Made by a program: the position numbers and the translations under genes. The notes below the pieces were generated by a model that worked only from the letters and a program-made list of their open reading frames with translations, was not told the origin of the DNA and made no database searches. From Pareuzebyella sediminis (GTDB lineage: Bacteria; Bacteroidota; Bacteroidia; Flavobacteriales; Flavobacteriaceae), in contig NZ_VTZS01000005.1 in NCBI RefSeq assembly GCF_008367235.1, positions 1 through 64,000 on the forward strand: DNA of 64,000 nt. The letters run 5' to 3'. Every line of letters starts with the position of its first letter. The first letter of the stretch is position 1. This document shows positions 1 through 10,400 of this stretch, in pieces.

Positions 1-59
1 TTAAGCCCGCCAGCGCCGATGGTACTGCCACACCAGGTGGGAGAGTAGGATGCCGCCTT
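1..59 (+). rRNA. rrf: 5S ribosomal RNA, 3' end (partial)
   Basis: The first bases read as the 3' part of a bacterial 5S rRNA: a CGCCGATGGTACTGC-type segment, then GGTGGGAGAGTAGG and a closing GCCGCC. The gene begins outside the window, so this is the end of an rRNA operon. A strong terminator hairpin follows about 11 bases later, as expected for the last gene of the operon. The exact 3' end is placed by eye. Confidence 0.85.
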
Positions 60-70
60 TCTTCGAAAAA

Positions 71-99
71 CCCGATACTGAAAAGTATCGGGTTTTTTT
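71..99 (+). terminator. Rho-independent terminator of the rRNA operon
   Basis: A perfect 9-bp stem, CCCGATACT / AGTATCGGG, has a GAAA tetraloop and is followed directly by seven T. It lies just behind the 5S rRNA end. Confidence 0.9.
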
Positions 100-466
100 A
101 TTTTCTTAATTTGAGAATCTTAATACTAAGAAGAATATTCGGCGATTAAATCGACGTACCATTTTTATCAGATAATTGATTTAGAATTTAGAGCTACAAC
201 CAATTTTTTACATAGCACTTAGAATAACCGCAGCGTCTTTTCTATTGAATCGGTTTTTCCGTTTTCTTGGTCTTCAAATACAACTCCTTTCAAAACTAAT
301 CATGGCCATCGCAATCGGTAACTCGGTGGCAAATCAAAATCCCAGATAATAGATAGCTTCTAGTCGGGTTATTCGATAAATAGTACGGGTTTTTAGTCGT
401 GCTTTCAAAAGGACACTAGAAAAAGTAAAGTACTTTTCTAAATTTGAAATGTTTAGTACTTGTCAT
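100..466. other. Non-coding gap between the 5S rRNA and the VCBS lipoprotein gene
   Basis: No credible gene is seen in these 367 bases. The minus strand carries an open stretch of about 26 codons (around 230-310) without a convincing start, which could be a decayed fragment. Near 417-440 an imperfect hairpin (TAGAAAAAGTA / TACTTTTCTA) may act as a weak terminator for the minus-strand gene that ends at 467. Confidence 0.4.
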
Positions 467-3400
467 TTAAGACCCATTTTTAAATGCATTGTCATAGGGT
501 TTCTGCGATATAATTCTTAGGCTATCGTTATTAGTTGCGATGACAAACCCTTTGGTACCTTTTGGGGACAGCTTTATCGGAGCAATATTTTTCACTTGAT
601 AATTCAACAATAATCCGCTTTCGGACATGGATATTGCTTTAAAACCTTTGCCTAGCATATTCTGGAGAACAAGGCCGATTCCCGCATCGGACCTCGGTGT
701 TTCAACCTCAGTATCATATAGATTTCCGGCGATTAGTATATCGGTGAAGCTGTCGTTGTTATAATCAAAAAAGACAATATCATTGATGGAGGAAAGTTGT
801 GATTCAACAGGTAGCTCGTGCATCTGGTACGTTCCATTTCCTGTATTTTCAAGCCATTGATGGGCAAAAGTATCTATGGCAAAATGAGTGGCATCTTTTA
901 GCTTTTGCTCGCCATATATTTCATTTAAATTGGCAGATGCAAATGCATCAAAGCTTTCGAATTTTCCTTTTATCGAAGGAATTTGTTGTGAAGAACATTC
1001 TCTTCCCCGTAAAGGAAGTTTGACTCCTTTTTTAGTTACGCTCAGTACGATATCGGGCCTATTATTACCATCAAAATCATTTACATAGATTTCAAATGGT
1101 GATTTTTTAGTGCTTTTATATTTGGAGTTTAGGCCCAAATTTCCTGCAACGATGTCCATATCTCCGTCATTGTCTAAATCTTTAACTGCCAAACTATTCC
1201 ACCAACCTACCGTTTCCGATAGGTGTAATTTTTCTGTAACATTGGTTAAGGCCGAATTTTTATTTTCAAAAAAGGTGAGGGGCATCCACTCTCCGGCGAG
1301 AATGAGGTCTATATAACCGTCCATATTAAAATCATGCCATAACGCACTTGTTACCATACCTATATTTCTGAGTTCGGGAGCCTTTTCCAAAGTGATGTCG
1401 TCGAATGATATAGCATCATCGGTTCCGCCGTTATTTCGTAGAAGATAACTTTTTGGGGGTTGTAAATAATGTCCGGGTACGATGCGACCCCCAACGAACA
1501 AGTCTAAATCGCCATCTCCATCATAATCTGCAGGGATTACTTTTTGTCCACTGGAAACAATTTCAGGCAAAGCGGTCTTATTTCGTATAAAACCCTCAGG
1601 GGTGTTCATGTACAGGCGATCTTGATAAAATTTTTCATCAACTCCATAATTATTTCCACCACTAACAACATATAGGTCTTGATCTCCATCGTTGTCGGCA
1701 TCGAAGAAAGTCGCCCCTGTGTCCTCATAAGAACTATCATCGGTCCACGGTCCGGATAGTTCCGTAAATGTACCTTCGTCATTCTGCACAAACAGTTTTC
1801 CTTGACTTCCTGTGGCATTGCCGATAAAAATGTCGTCTAATCCGTCATTGTTAATATCTTTAACCGATAATGCGGGACCAAGCCTTGAGTTTCTATGTGG
1901 AAGTAATGGCTCTATAAAATAGTCGTTATAGGCGTCCTCGATATGCCTGAACTTCAATTGGGTGGCTGAAGTTATATCTTTAAAAAAAGCCTTTTTGGGT
2001 TTCTGCGGGACGTCGGTTTTATTTGCGTTCTCGTATAACAATTTCAGGGTTTGATCAGCGGCAATATTTGATAAGGTTTCTGTACTTCCATCAGGCCATA
2101 TGACCTTTAACTCATCTATATTTTCGGAGGTTCCGAGGCCGAAATGTAATATGGGCTCGATACTTGATTGAAAACCTCTGCTTAGATGTTGTTCTAACCA
2201 CTGCACAGTTCCATCAATAGTTACTTTAACTTTTGTACCGATTCCCAGTGGATTTTCAGTATCCCCTTTGAGTGCGACCCTTATGTAGTTCGAGCCCGTG
2301 TTGTTATTTTCTAAAAGACTTGCTTTATCGTCGATATTGTTAAGCACCATGTCTAAATCTCCGTCATTGTCGAGATCGCCATAGGCTAATCCATTCGAAA
2401 AACCTTTGAAGTCTATATTCCAATTTTCGGAAACATTTTCAAATTCGTAGTTGCCCATATTTTTGAAGAGGTAATTGGCAATCGGAGTTGATGGAGCTTT
2501 GTTCATATCTATTTTTTCGGGAATAATGGAGGTGTTGTTCTCCCTGCTTAATAGATCATTATTATTGACATCAAGGCGCATCCCATTGGTAATCATAATA
2601 TCCTTCAATCCGTCATTGTCGAAATCTGCAAAAAGGGGTGCCCAGCTCCAATCGGTTGTTGCCACGCCCGACAGCCTGGCCACGTTGCTGAAAATCGGAA
2701 CTCCTTCATTATTAATACCATTGTTCACTTGAAAACTATTTTGCATATACTGATAATGAAAGCCTAGGGCAACTCCTGAATAAAAGGACGATGGATCCAT
2801 ACTTGCCATATTGGTTTTTGAACGATAATGATCAGCGGGTGTCATATCGACTTGGAACAAATCCATTAAACCATCATTGTTAAAATCAGCAGCATCGACC
2901 CCCATACCGAACATTGAAATTTGTCGGGTGCTTTTTTGAAGTTTTTCACTGAAGGTACCATCAGCATTGTTCAGATAGAAATAATCAGGTACGTTGAAGT
3001 CGTTTGATACGTAAAGGTCTTGCCATCCGTCGTTATTGAAGTCACTTACAGCTATGCCCAACGAAAGTCCAAAATTCAAAACTCCTGACTCGATCGTGAC
3101 ATCTTCAAATGTACCGTTCCCCTCATTTCTAAAGAGATGGCCAGATTCTTCTATATCTTTGGCCTCCATCTTATCATGATAGAAGTAATTGGGCATTGTC
3201 AAAGGTATAATGGGGTAATTGGCCACATAGGCATCGAGATCACCATCATTATCGTAATCAAAAAAAGTAGATTGTATGGAATTCCCTGGATCTGCGATAC
3301 CAAATTCCGCCGCCCTTTCGGTAAAGGTAAGGTCGCCATTGTTTACGAAAAGTTGGTTCTGGGTATTATCACCTAGACCAGATACACTTACATAGATGTC

Positions 3401-3796
3401 TAACCAACCATCTGAATTGATATCGACCATAGTGACCCCCGTATACCATCTTGAATCACCGGCTACCGAAGCGTTTACACTTATATCTTTAAATTGTAAA
3501 TTACCCAAATTAAGATAAAGCTTATTGGGTACCATGTTACCCGTAAGATAAATATCGGTTAGCCCATCGTTGTTTATGTCACCCAATGCAACTCCACCTC
3601 CCAAATAGATATAAGGAAAAGTATTATAATTAAAGGTATCGGATGTAATTATATCATTACTAAATGCTATTCCTGATTTTTCTGATTTTATATTCTTGAA
3701 ACCTTTATTTTGAAGCTTCTTATTTTCATCCCCTTTTGAGCACCCAAGGAACCCCCCTAAAAGAAGAACCATTAAAAATTTCATTGTTTTTCGCAT
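467..3796 (-). CDS. VCBS/FG-GAP repeat lipoprotein with ASPIC/UnbV domain (CRTAC1-like)
   Basis: This is a large cell-surface or periplasmic beta-propeller lipoprotein. Many Asp-rich calcium-loop repeats of the type DxNxDGxxD are visible along the whole length (for example DINNDGLTDIY, DYDNDGDLDAY, DLDNDGDLDM). A mid-protein segment (about residues 550-620 of the longest frame) with GIGTKV, HLSRGFQSS, HFGLG and VIWPDG matches the ASPIC/UnbV domain. The open frame extends up to 3880, but the ATG at 3796 puts a short signal peptide before the lipobox GFLGC, so I prefer it; other in-frame ATGs nearby are possible. Such proteins are common beside SusCD loci in marine Bacteroidota and are thought to bind ligands or partner proteins; no enzyme activity can be assigned. 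It is divergent from a second FG-GAP protein at 4251, which suggests paired use. Confidence 0.85.
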   Translation of the reverse strand: MRKTMKFLMVLLLGGFLGCSKGDENKKLQNKGFKNIKSEKSGIAFSNDIITSDTFNYNTFPYIYLGGGVALGDINNDGLTDIYLTGNMVPNKLYLNLGNLQFKDISVNASVAGDSRWYTGVTMVDINSDGWLDIYVSVSGLGDNTQNQLFVNNGDLTFTERAAEFGIADPGNSIQSTFFDYDNDGDLDAYVANYPIIPLTMPNYFYHDKMEAKDIEESGHLFRNEGNGTFEDVTIESGVLNFGLSLGIAVSDFNNDGWQDLYVSNDFNVPDYFYLNNADGTFSEKLQKSTRQISMFGMGVDAADFNNDGLMDLFQVDMTPADHYRSKTNMASMDPSSFYSGVALGFHYQYMQNSFQVNNGINNEGVPIFSNVARLSGVATTDWSWAPLFADFDNDGLKDIMITNGMRLDVNNNDLLSRENNTSIIPEKIDMNKAPSTPIANYLFKNMGNYEFENVSENWNIDFKGFSNGLAYGDLDNDGDLDMVLNNIDDKASLLENNNTGSNYIRVALKGDTENPLGIGTKVKVTIDGTVQWLEQHLSRGFQSSIEPILHFGLGTSENIDELKVIWPDGSTETLSNIAADQTLKLLYENANKTDVPQKPKKAFFKDITSATQLKFRHIEDAYNDYFIEPLLPHRNSRLGPALSVKDINNDGLDDIFIGNATGSQGKLFVQNDEGTFTELSGPWTDDSSYEDTGATFFDADNDGDQDLYVVSGGNNYGVDEKFYQDRLYMNTPEGFIRNKTALPEIVSSGQKVIPADYDGDGDLDLFVGGRIVPGHYLQPPKSYLLRNNGGTDDAISFDDITLEKAPELRNIGMVTSALWHDFNMDGYIDLILAGEWMPLTFFENKNSALTNVTEKLHLSETVGWWNSLAVKDLDNDGDMDIVAGNLGLNSKYKSTKKSPFEIYVNDFDGNNRPDIVLSVTKKGVKLPLRGRECSSQQIPSIKGKFESFDAFASANLNEIYGEQKLKDATHFAIDTFAHQWLENTGNGTYQMHELPVESQLSSINDIVFFDYNNDSFTDILIAGNLYDTEVETPRSDAGIGLVLQNMLGKGFKAISMSESGLLLNYQVKNIAPIKLSPKGTKGFVIATNNDSLRIISQKPYDNAFKNGS

Positions 3797-3880
3797 ATAA
3801 TTTACCGCGGTGTTTTTGGGTTTAGCTTTCATTGGAAATCCTTTCATAAGAATGTTAGGCTTACTCTGTATAGTAGTCAT

Positions 3881-4250
3881 AACTTTATCATGACCCTATA
3901 AATCACTACTGAAATATTTAAGTTTACAGGATTAAAAAAGATCAAAAGACACAGAAAAATTAAAAAGGGATTAATGATAAGTTTGCTTTTGGTAGAAATT
4001 TTATGAAAGAAATAATTTTTCGTTTAGAAACTGTAATTTAGCGATAATTACCAAGGGTTCCAATATGTTCATTCCATTTTTGTGATGGATTTTAGGCCAG
4101 AATGATTTCGTAGAATGGGTTGAACAGATTTATCGCGAACAACTTCAAATTCCTTTAAAATTCACTTTATAGACGATTAAAAACTAGTTTGAGTTTAAAA
4201 GGTTACGATGATTTTCAATTATTTTATTGCCATCAACTTAAGAAGCCATT
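3881..4250. promoter_or_regulatory. Divergent intergenic region between two FG-GAP lipoprotein genes
   Basis: This AT-rich stretch of 370 bases separates two divergent genes and should hold both promoters. One TAnnTTTG match on the plus strand (TAAGTTTG, 3978-3985) is 265 bases from the downstream ATG and has no good -33 partner, so no promoter is assigned with confidence. No gene is seen. Confidence 0.4.
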
Positions 4251-5798
4251 ATGATTAGAAAGATGCTAAAGGAGCAGGTATTTTTCCTCCATGTCATTAG
4301 CTTGCTCTTTTTGTCTTGCGAAAGTGAAAATCAACGGTCAAGCAAGACCCAATTCGATCATCATTGTGGTAGTTGTCATATGGCCCCGGACCCAACAAGT
4401 ATTCCGAAGACCATTTGGAAGAATTCTGTCTTGCCCGAAATGGCCGCAAGAATGGGGTATCGGTATAATGATTTTGATCCTTACCGGTATCAAACCGCTA
4501 AAGAGAGCTTATATATCAATCGGAGCAACAAATATCCCGATGAACGAATGATTGATAGTGCTACATGGTGGGGCATACATGACTATATAGTCGGTCTTGC
4601 ACCAGATTCGATTCCAATCGATATGACCAGAAAAAAAAGAAACTCTGATCTCGCTCAATTTTCACTTCGGAAAATAGAATTACCAAAACGTTCCGATCCT
4701 GTTATAACATCCATACAGTTCGATAGTGTCCATCATTTGTTTTCAATTGCAGATGCAAATGGCGATTTACATCAATGGCCCAATCAAAAAATAGATATTA
4801 CCGAGAGATTTAAGTCGGCGGTAACTTCATATAATCCAAAGGAAAATAATTTCTTCGTGACCGAAGTCGGAATATTAAACCCTAGTGAAATCCCATTGGG
4901 ATTATTTTCAAAAATTAGAATGGGCATTTCCGATACCATCGCCAAAGAGTTGCACCGGCCGGTTTTTCTCGAAATTGTCGATTTGAACGATGATGGGGAA
5001 GATGAATTTCTAATTTGTGAATTCGGCAATTTGACTGGTCAGTTATCCCTTTTGGAAGTAGGAGAAAATGGATATGACAAAAGGGCATTGTCTACATTAC
5101 CAGGGGCAGTAAAGCTTGAAATAGCCGATATGGATGGCGATGGAAAAAAAGACATCGTCGCACTGTTTGCCCAGGGTAATGAAGGTGTTTTTATCTTTTA
5201 CCAGAAATCAAACCTGCAATTTAGCAGTGAACAAGTTATCCGGTTACCGCCAGAATTTGGTTCAAGCTGGTTCGAACTTATAGATTACGACTCCGACGGG
5301 GACCTCGATATTGTAATGACAAACGGCGATAATGCAGATTACTCGATTTTTCTCAAACCTTATCACGGTATCCGATTATTTCTGAACAATGGGTCGAACA
5401 TGTTCAACCAAAAATGGTTTTACCCTTTATATGGAGCGACTAGGGTGTTGGCCGATGATTATGATTTAGATGGGGATTACGATTTTGCAATTTCAGCTTT
5501 GTTCAATGACAGGGAAAATACTCCCCGAGAGAGCTTTGTATACCTAGAAAACAAAGCTTCGATGAATTATGAATTTAAGTCGTATACCTTTAAGGATGAA
5601 TTCTCGAGTGGATGGCTCACCATGGCAAAGGGAGATTATGACGGCGATGGTGATATTGATATTATGGTAGGCAGTTTTAATGTGAAAGGGCTACGGAAGA
5701 AAAAGACTTTTTTTAAACCTCAAAAAGAAGAAGTAGTTACACTTATACTATTAGATAATAGGCAAAACCTTTCAACAGGGAAAGGGAGATTTCAATGA
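4251..5798 (+). CDS. Heme c (CxxCH) FG-GAP repeat lipoprotein
   Basis: A 515-residue lipoprotein (lipobox LFLSC, Cys23). Directly after the signal peptide is a cytochrome c motif CGSCH (Cys39, Cys42, His43), with candidate distal Met ligands further on (MAARMG). The rest is an FG-GAP/VCBS beta-propeller with calcium-loop repeats such as DMDGDGKKD, DYDSDGDLD, DYDLDGDYD and DYDGDGDID. The design, a single N-terminal heme c on a propeller, suggests a periplasmic or outer-membrane-linked redox or binding protein, but the substrate is unknown. It diverges from the VCBS/ASPIC lipoprotein and converges on the susD-like gene. The C-terminus lacks a type IX secretion tail that I can recognise. Confidence 0.8.
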   Translation: MIRKMLKEQVFFLHVISLLFLSCESENQRSSKTQFDHHCGSCHMAPDPTSIPKTIWKNSVLPEMAARMGYRYNDFDPYRYQTAKESLYINRSNKYPDERMIDSATWWGIHDYIVGLAPDSIPIDMTRKKRNSDLAQFSLRKIELPKRSDPVITSIQFDSVHHLFSIADANGDLHQWPNQKIDITERFKSAVTSYNPKENNFFVTEVGILNPSEIPLGLFSKIRMGISDTIAKELHRPVFLEIVDLNDDGEDEFLICEFGNLTGQLSLLEVGENGYDKRALSTLPGAVKLEIADMDGDGKKDIVALFAQGNEGVFIFYQKSNLQFSSEQVIRLPPEFGSSWFELIDYDSDGDLDIVMTNGDNADYSIFLKPYHGIRLFLNNGSNMFNQKWFYPLYGATRVLADDYDLDGDYDFAISALFNDRENTPRESFVYLENKASMNYEFKSYTFKDEFSSGWLTMAKGDYDGDGDIDIMVGSFNVKGLRKKKTFFKPQKEEVVTLILLDNRQNLSTGKGRFQ

Positions 5799-5859
5799 AT
5801 AAGGATTTTGAGCCACTTTCAAAACGCGTTCGACGGTTTTTATAAAGGCACAATAAAAC

Positions 5860-5886
5860 AATCCCCGGCGACAAGCACCGAGGATT
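5860..5886 (-). terminator. Probable terminator of the SusC-SusD unit
   Basis: On the minus strand the stem AATCCTCGG / CCGGGGATT (9 bp, one G-U pair) has a 9-base loop and is followed by GTTTTATT. It starts 33 bases after the susD-like stop codon. Confidence 0.6.
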
Positions 5887-5919
5887 ATTCTCAACTAACT
5901 CAAAACTGCTATTTTTTTA

Positions 5920-7452
5920 CTAGTAACCCGGATTCTGATTTAGGTTCGGGTTTGAATTTACATCTTGCGCAGGTATAGGCAGGTACTCATGTTGTCCACG
6001 AATGAATACACCTTGGCTATTTGACCTAAATTCAGGATGTTGTTCGAACCTGTCCGCCGCAATGCCCCATCGATTTAAATCAAAGAAACGATTACCTTCT
6101 ATCGCCAATTCTTTTACTCTTTCATCTCTAATGGCCTGTCGTAGTTGAGTCTGGTTAAGCCCTACTGCATTGGGCATGTTTACCCGGTCACGCACTTCAT
6201 TGAGGGCGTCATGTGCATCTTGCGAACCACCGTTTATTTCGTTTTCTGCTTCGGCGTACATTAACAATAAGTCGGCATAACGAAATATTTTCCAGTTGTT
6301 CGTAGCTCCTTGCCAAGCACCTGGTGTTAGCGAGTTTTCTCTTCTGAAGTTAAGGTATTTTCTAACCCAGACCCGATCCAAATCATCGCCTAGCATGGTT
6401 TCGGCAAAATCATCTTGGTAAATCTTAGCTCCAGGATAATTCCATAATAAGGTAGCTTTGGCCCTTGGATCTTCTTCTCCATCAACGGTTTGCTCGCTCA
6501 AAAACAAATCGAGTACCCAATCATTGACGCTCATGCTCTGTTGGCTACTGTAATTGCGAGGGGCAATATCGGCCTCCCAAGCCTGGGCACGCCAAACATT
6601 TCCGCCTGATCCACCCCAACCTCCGGTTTCGTTACCGTCGTATTGAATCTCAAAGATCGACTCTGGGGTATTGGATATCTCCTCCGTAAAATTATCGTTG
6701 TAGTTTTCGTTAAGGCTGTATATACCAGAGTCAATGACTTTTTTAAATTCTGCTGCGGCGCTTGAAAAATCTCCGGTATACAAATAGGATCTGCCAAGAA
6801 AAGCCGTGGCGGCACCCCAAGTAGCCCTACCGATTTCCCCTTTAGGCAAACTTCCGTCTGAGGGTAAATTAGACTGTGCAATGGAAAAATCATTGATTAT
6901 GGCCGCGTAGGTCTGCTCTACCGTTGAATTGGGCAAGAAAAGATCTTCCAAACCTTGAGATTCCTCCAAGCTTAATGGCGAAGTACCCCAAAGATTTACG
7001 ATATAGAAGTACGCGAAACCTCTTAAAAAATGGGCCTCTCCCAAAATCTCTTGCTTCCTTGCCTCATCCATCTCAATATCGGGTACCCTGTTGATAACCT
7101 GATTGGCACGGGCAACCATTTTATACCATTCGCTGTAAATTTCAATAAGTCTTGGGTTTTCAGGTCTAACCTGCAAAGCTCCCGCATCGTTAACGTTCGA
7201 TTGCGGAAAGGGGTTTGCAATATCAGACCTATGAATCAAATGCAATCCTACCAATATCCTTCCAAACATTGGAATTGTTGGAAGTGGCGCATAGACGGCT
7301 GTCAATCCGCCTTCGGCATGCTCGGCGGTTTTCCAAAAGCTTTCCGGAGTAGGACTATTCGGATTCGTTAATTCAAGTTCATCCGAACAATTATTTAGCG
7401 TAAAGAAGCTACTGAAAGCTAAAACGATATAAATCTTTATTTTACTTTTCAT
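5920..7452 (-). CDS. SusD/RagB family nutrient-binding outer-membrane lipoprotein
   Basis: A 510-residue SusD-like protein that would form the substrate-binding lid of the SusC channel at the cell surface. It has a short signal peptide and Cys22 as probable lipidation site (TLNNC, a non-ideal lipobox), the N-terminal SusD segment (TNPNSPTPESFWKT), helical TPR-like stretches (EILGEAHFLRGFAYFYIVN) and the typical C-terminal RagB/SusD signature (KIFRYADLLLMYAEAENE, then RDERVKELAIEGNRFFDLNRW and a final LPIPAQDVNSNPNLNQNPGY). The length is usual for the family. It lies 23 bases downstream of the susC-like gene and is surely cotranscribed with it. Binding specificity cannot be read from sequence. 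Confidence 0.95.
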   Translation of the reverse strand: MKSKIKIYIVLAFSSFFTLNNCSDELELTNPNSPTPESFWKTAEHAEGGLTAVYAPLPTIPMFGRILVGLHLIHRSDIANPFPQSNVNDAGALQVRPENPRLIEIYSEWYKMVARANQVINRVPDIEMDEARKQEILGEAHFLRGFAYFYIVNLWGTSPLSLEESQGLEDLFLPNSTVEQTYAAIINDFSIAQSNLPSDGSLPKGEIGRATWGAATAFLGRSYLYTGDFSSAAAEFKKVIDSGIYSLNENYNDNFTEEISNTPESIFEIQYDGNETGGWGGSGGNVWRAQAWEADIAPRNYSSQQSMSVNDWVLDLFLSEQTVDGEEDPRAKATLLWNYPGAKIYQDDFAETMLGDDLDRVWVRKYLNFRRENSLTPGAWQGATNNWKIFRYADLLLMYAEAENEINGGSQDAHDALNEVRDRVNMPNAVGLNQTQLRQAIRDERVKELAIEGNRFFDLNRWGIAADRFEQHPEFRSNSQGVFIRGQHEYLPIPAQDVNSNPNLNQNPGY

Positions 7453-7475
7453 CTTTATATTTTTTAATTTTCTTT

Positions 7476-10400
7476 TTAAAATCCAACTTGAACTCCAAAT
7501 AGCAAGTTTTTGTTATTCGGATATGCCCGACGATTAACCCCGCTATCGAAGAGGCTGCCTTGGCCATTTAAGGGCCTACCTAATTCAGGGTCATACCCTT
7601 GATAATCAGTGAGTGTTAACAGGTTTTGACCCGCAATATAGAGTCTTAGGTTAGACACATAAAATTTACTCGTAATCTCATTCGGCAACGTGTAACCAAG
7701 CTGAACCGTTTTTAGCCTTAAGTAAGACCCATCTTCTACCAAATAATCCGAAGGTCTTTTGTTCAGGGCCAAATCTCGAATCGTAGCTCTTGGAACTGTG
7801 GTATTTGTATTTTGCGGGGTCCATGCATCTAAGGCTTCCCTTCTTTTCAATCCTCTAGTACCATCGAGCACTTGATGATATCTTTTACCGTTCCATAGCT
7901 CATTTCCTTCAACTCCTTGTATAAAAATTGAAAGGTCGAAATCTTTATAGTCCATGTTAATGGCCAAGCTGTATTCAAAATCAGGAATGGCACTCCCCAG
8001 ATAGGTCTGGTCATCGTCATTAATAATGCCATCACCATTAAGATCGACAAAGTTCATATCGCCCAATACCGCATTGGTTCTACCATCTGCATCTATTTCT
8101 GCTTGGGTCTGATATACTCCTTCGGTCAACAGACCATAAAAACTAGCCACCGGCTGACCTACATCTGTTCTTGTGGCCGAATAGCCCCCTTGGGTATACC
8201 CACCTCCTATTATTGGGTTTACCCCTTCTCCAAGGGCGATTACTTCATTGTTAACCGTATTGAAATTTGCCGTTATATCGAAATTCAGTCCGTCATTGAG
8301 TGAAAAATGGCGATACGACCCTCCAAACTCAAATCCTTGATTGTCAATGGTCGCCGCATTGTTAGACAAAACATTTCCTAAACCTCCACTAAGTGGAATA
8401 GGTACGTTTACCAATATATCTTCTGATCGCTTTTTGTAATATTCCGCTGAAAAACTGATTTTACCGGCTAAAAATTCAGCATCGATACCGTAATTCTGAA
8501 TGGTCGTAGTTTCCCATTTTAAGTTGGGGTTTGCCAATTGCGCCACGGTAGATCCTCCTTGAACAAAACCGCCTAGATTATAGAAGTTACTTACATTCAA
8601 AACACTTGAAGTTACATAATTCCCTACGTTTTGAGAACCCAGCAAGCCATAACTTCCGCGTAGCTTCAAATTACTGACGAAGCCTTCATCCGGGAAGAAA
8701 CTTTCTTTGCTAATTCGCCAACCTAGCGAACCCGAAGGAAAAAAGCCGTAACGATTATCTTCTTTAAACCTAGATGATCCGTCACGACGAATAGTGCCAC
8801 TTAAGATATACCTACCATCATAATCATAGTCGATACGCCCGAGATACGAAGTCAATGCATTTTCTTGCAAATTACCGGTAGTATTGTCGGTATTGTCATC
8901 GGCGGCATCAAGTACCCTAAAATCATTAAAAATGAAATTAGTACCCACACCTCCTGCAGAACGGGCTTTAATCGCTTGGGTCGTAAACCCAGCCAAAAGA
9001 GTAAGCCCATGCTTACCAAAAGTATTCGAATATTCAAGCGTATTTTCCATTAGCGAACTCAATGACCTAACATAATTCTCGTTTAGCGAGGCGATTACCT
9101 CCGAGGCCTCTTGTGAAGTACTTTGAAAGAAGGTCGGTTGAAAGGCATAATTATGTTGAACGGAATAGTCGATACCCAAGTTCAACTTATACACTAGATT
9201 TTTTGTCAATTGCAGTTTGGGTTGAATTGAACCTACCACTCGGTCAGTGGTATACAGATTGTCATGCAAAATGGCCCTACCATACCAATTGATTCCTCTG
9301 GCCATACCATAGAAATTAGGATCTAGGCCTGCAAACCCTCCTTCATTATTTTCATTATATATTGGAATTGTTGGCGGAACTTCACCTTCCCGAGAGAAAA
9401 AATTGTTAGGATTGTCTTCTTCGCGTGATAGCAATAGACTCTGGTTCATCGAGAAAATTCCTTTATTGAAACTGGTATTCACGGTAAAGTTATACCGTCT
9501 AAAATCGGAGTCTACGACCACACCCTCTTGATCGAGAAGCTGACCAGATACATAAAATCGGGCATTCTCAGATCCCCCAGAGATATTTACGCTGTATTCT
9601 TGATATAACGCGGGATTAAGCTGTACATCTTGCCAGTCTGTATCAATACTTGGGTCAAAACCCGTATCGTTCGGAATTGCTCGAGCATCACCATCGTTAT
9701 CTCTAGCCATATTATGCCAGTCTGCAAATTCGCGGGCATTGAGCAAATCCAAGTAACTCGTCGGGGTCTGATATCCAATTTTTGATTCAAAATTGATTTT
9801 TACATCGCCTACACTACCTTTTTTAGTCGTAATCAATACGACCCCATTCGAGGCACGACTTCCATAGATAGCTGCCGAAGAAGCATCTTTTAAAACACTA
9901 ACGGATTCAATATCGTTCGGATTTAAAAATGACATAGACCCTACAATGTTCCCGTCGACCACATATAATGGTTGATCGTTACCAAATGACCCAGTTCCTC
10001 TGATGACTACGTTAACGCCCGCTCCGGGAGCACCTCCATTTGCCTCTACACGAACCCCTGGCACCCTGCCTTGTAGTACCGAAGCACTGTTAGCATACGA
10101 CACTTTGGTAATTTCCTCCTTATTGACAAGACCTACCGAACCCGTCAATAAAGCTTCTTTTTGTGTTCCATAACCTACGACGACGACCTCCTCTAAACTT
10201 GCGGCATCTTCTTCCAGTACGATATTAATGCTATTTCGATTTTCGACGGGTATTTCCTGGGTTGCGAAACCGACATACGAAATGATCAAAACGGCATTAC
10301 CATTAGAGACCTCTATTTCGTAATTACCATCAAAATCTGTTTGGGTACCATTTGTCGTTCCTTTTTCTACGATACTTGCGCCAGGCAGTGGTTGACCATT

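Noticed and set aside
230-310. Short minus-strand coding fragment after the rRNA operon
   Set aside because: Only about 26 codons with no convincing start and no recognisable family; listed only as a note on the gap.
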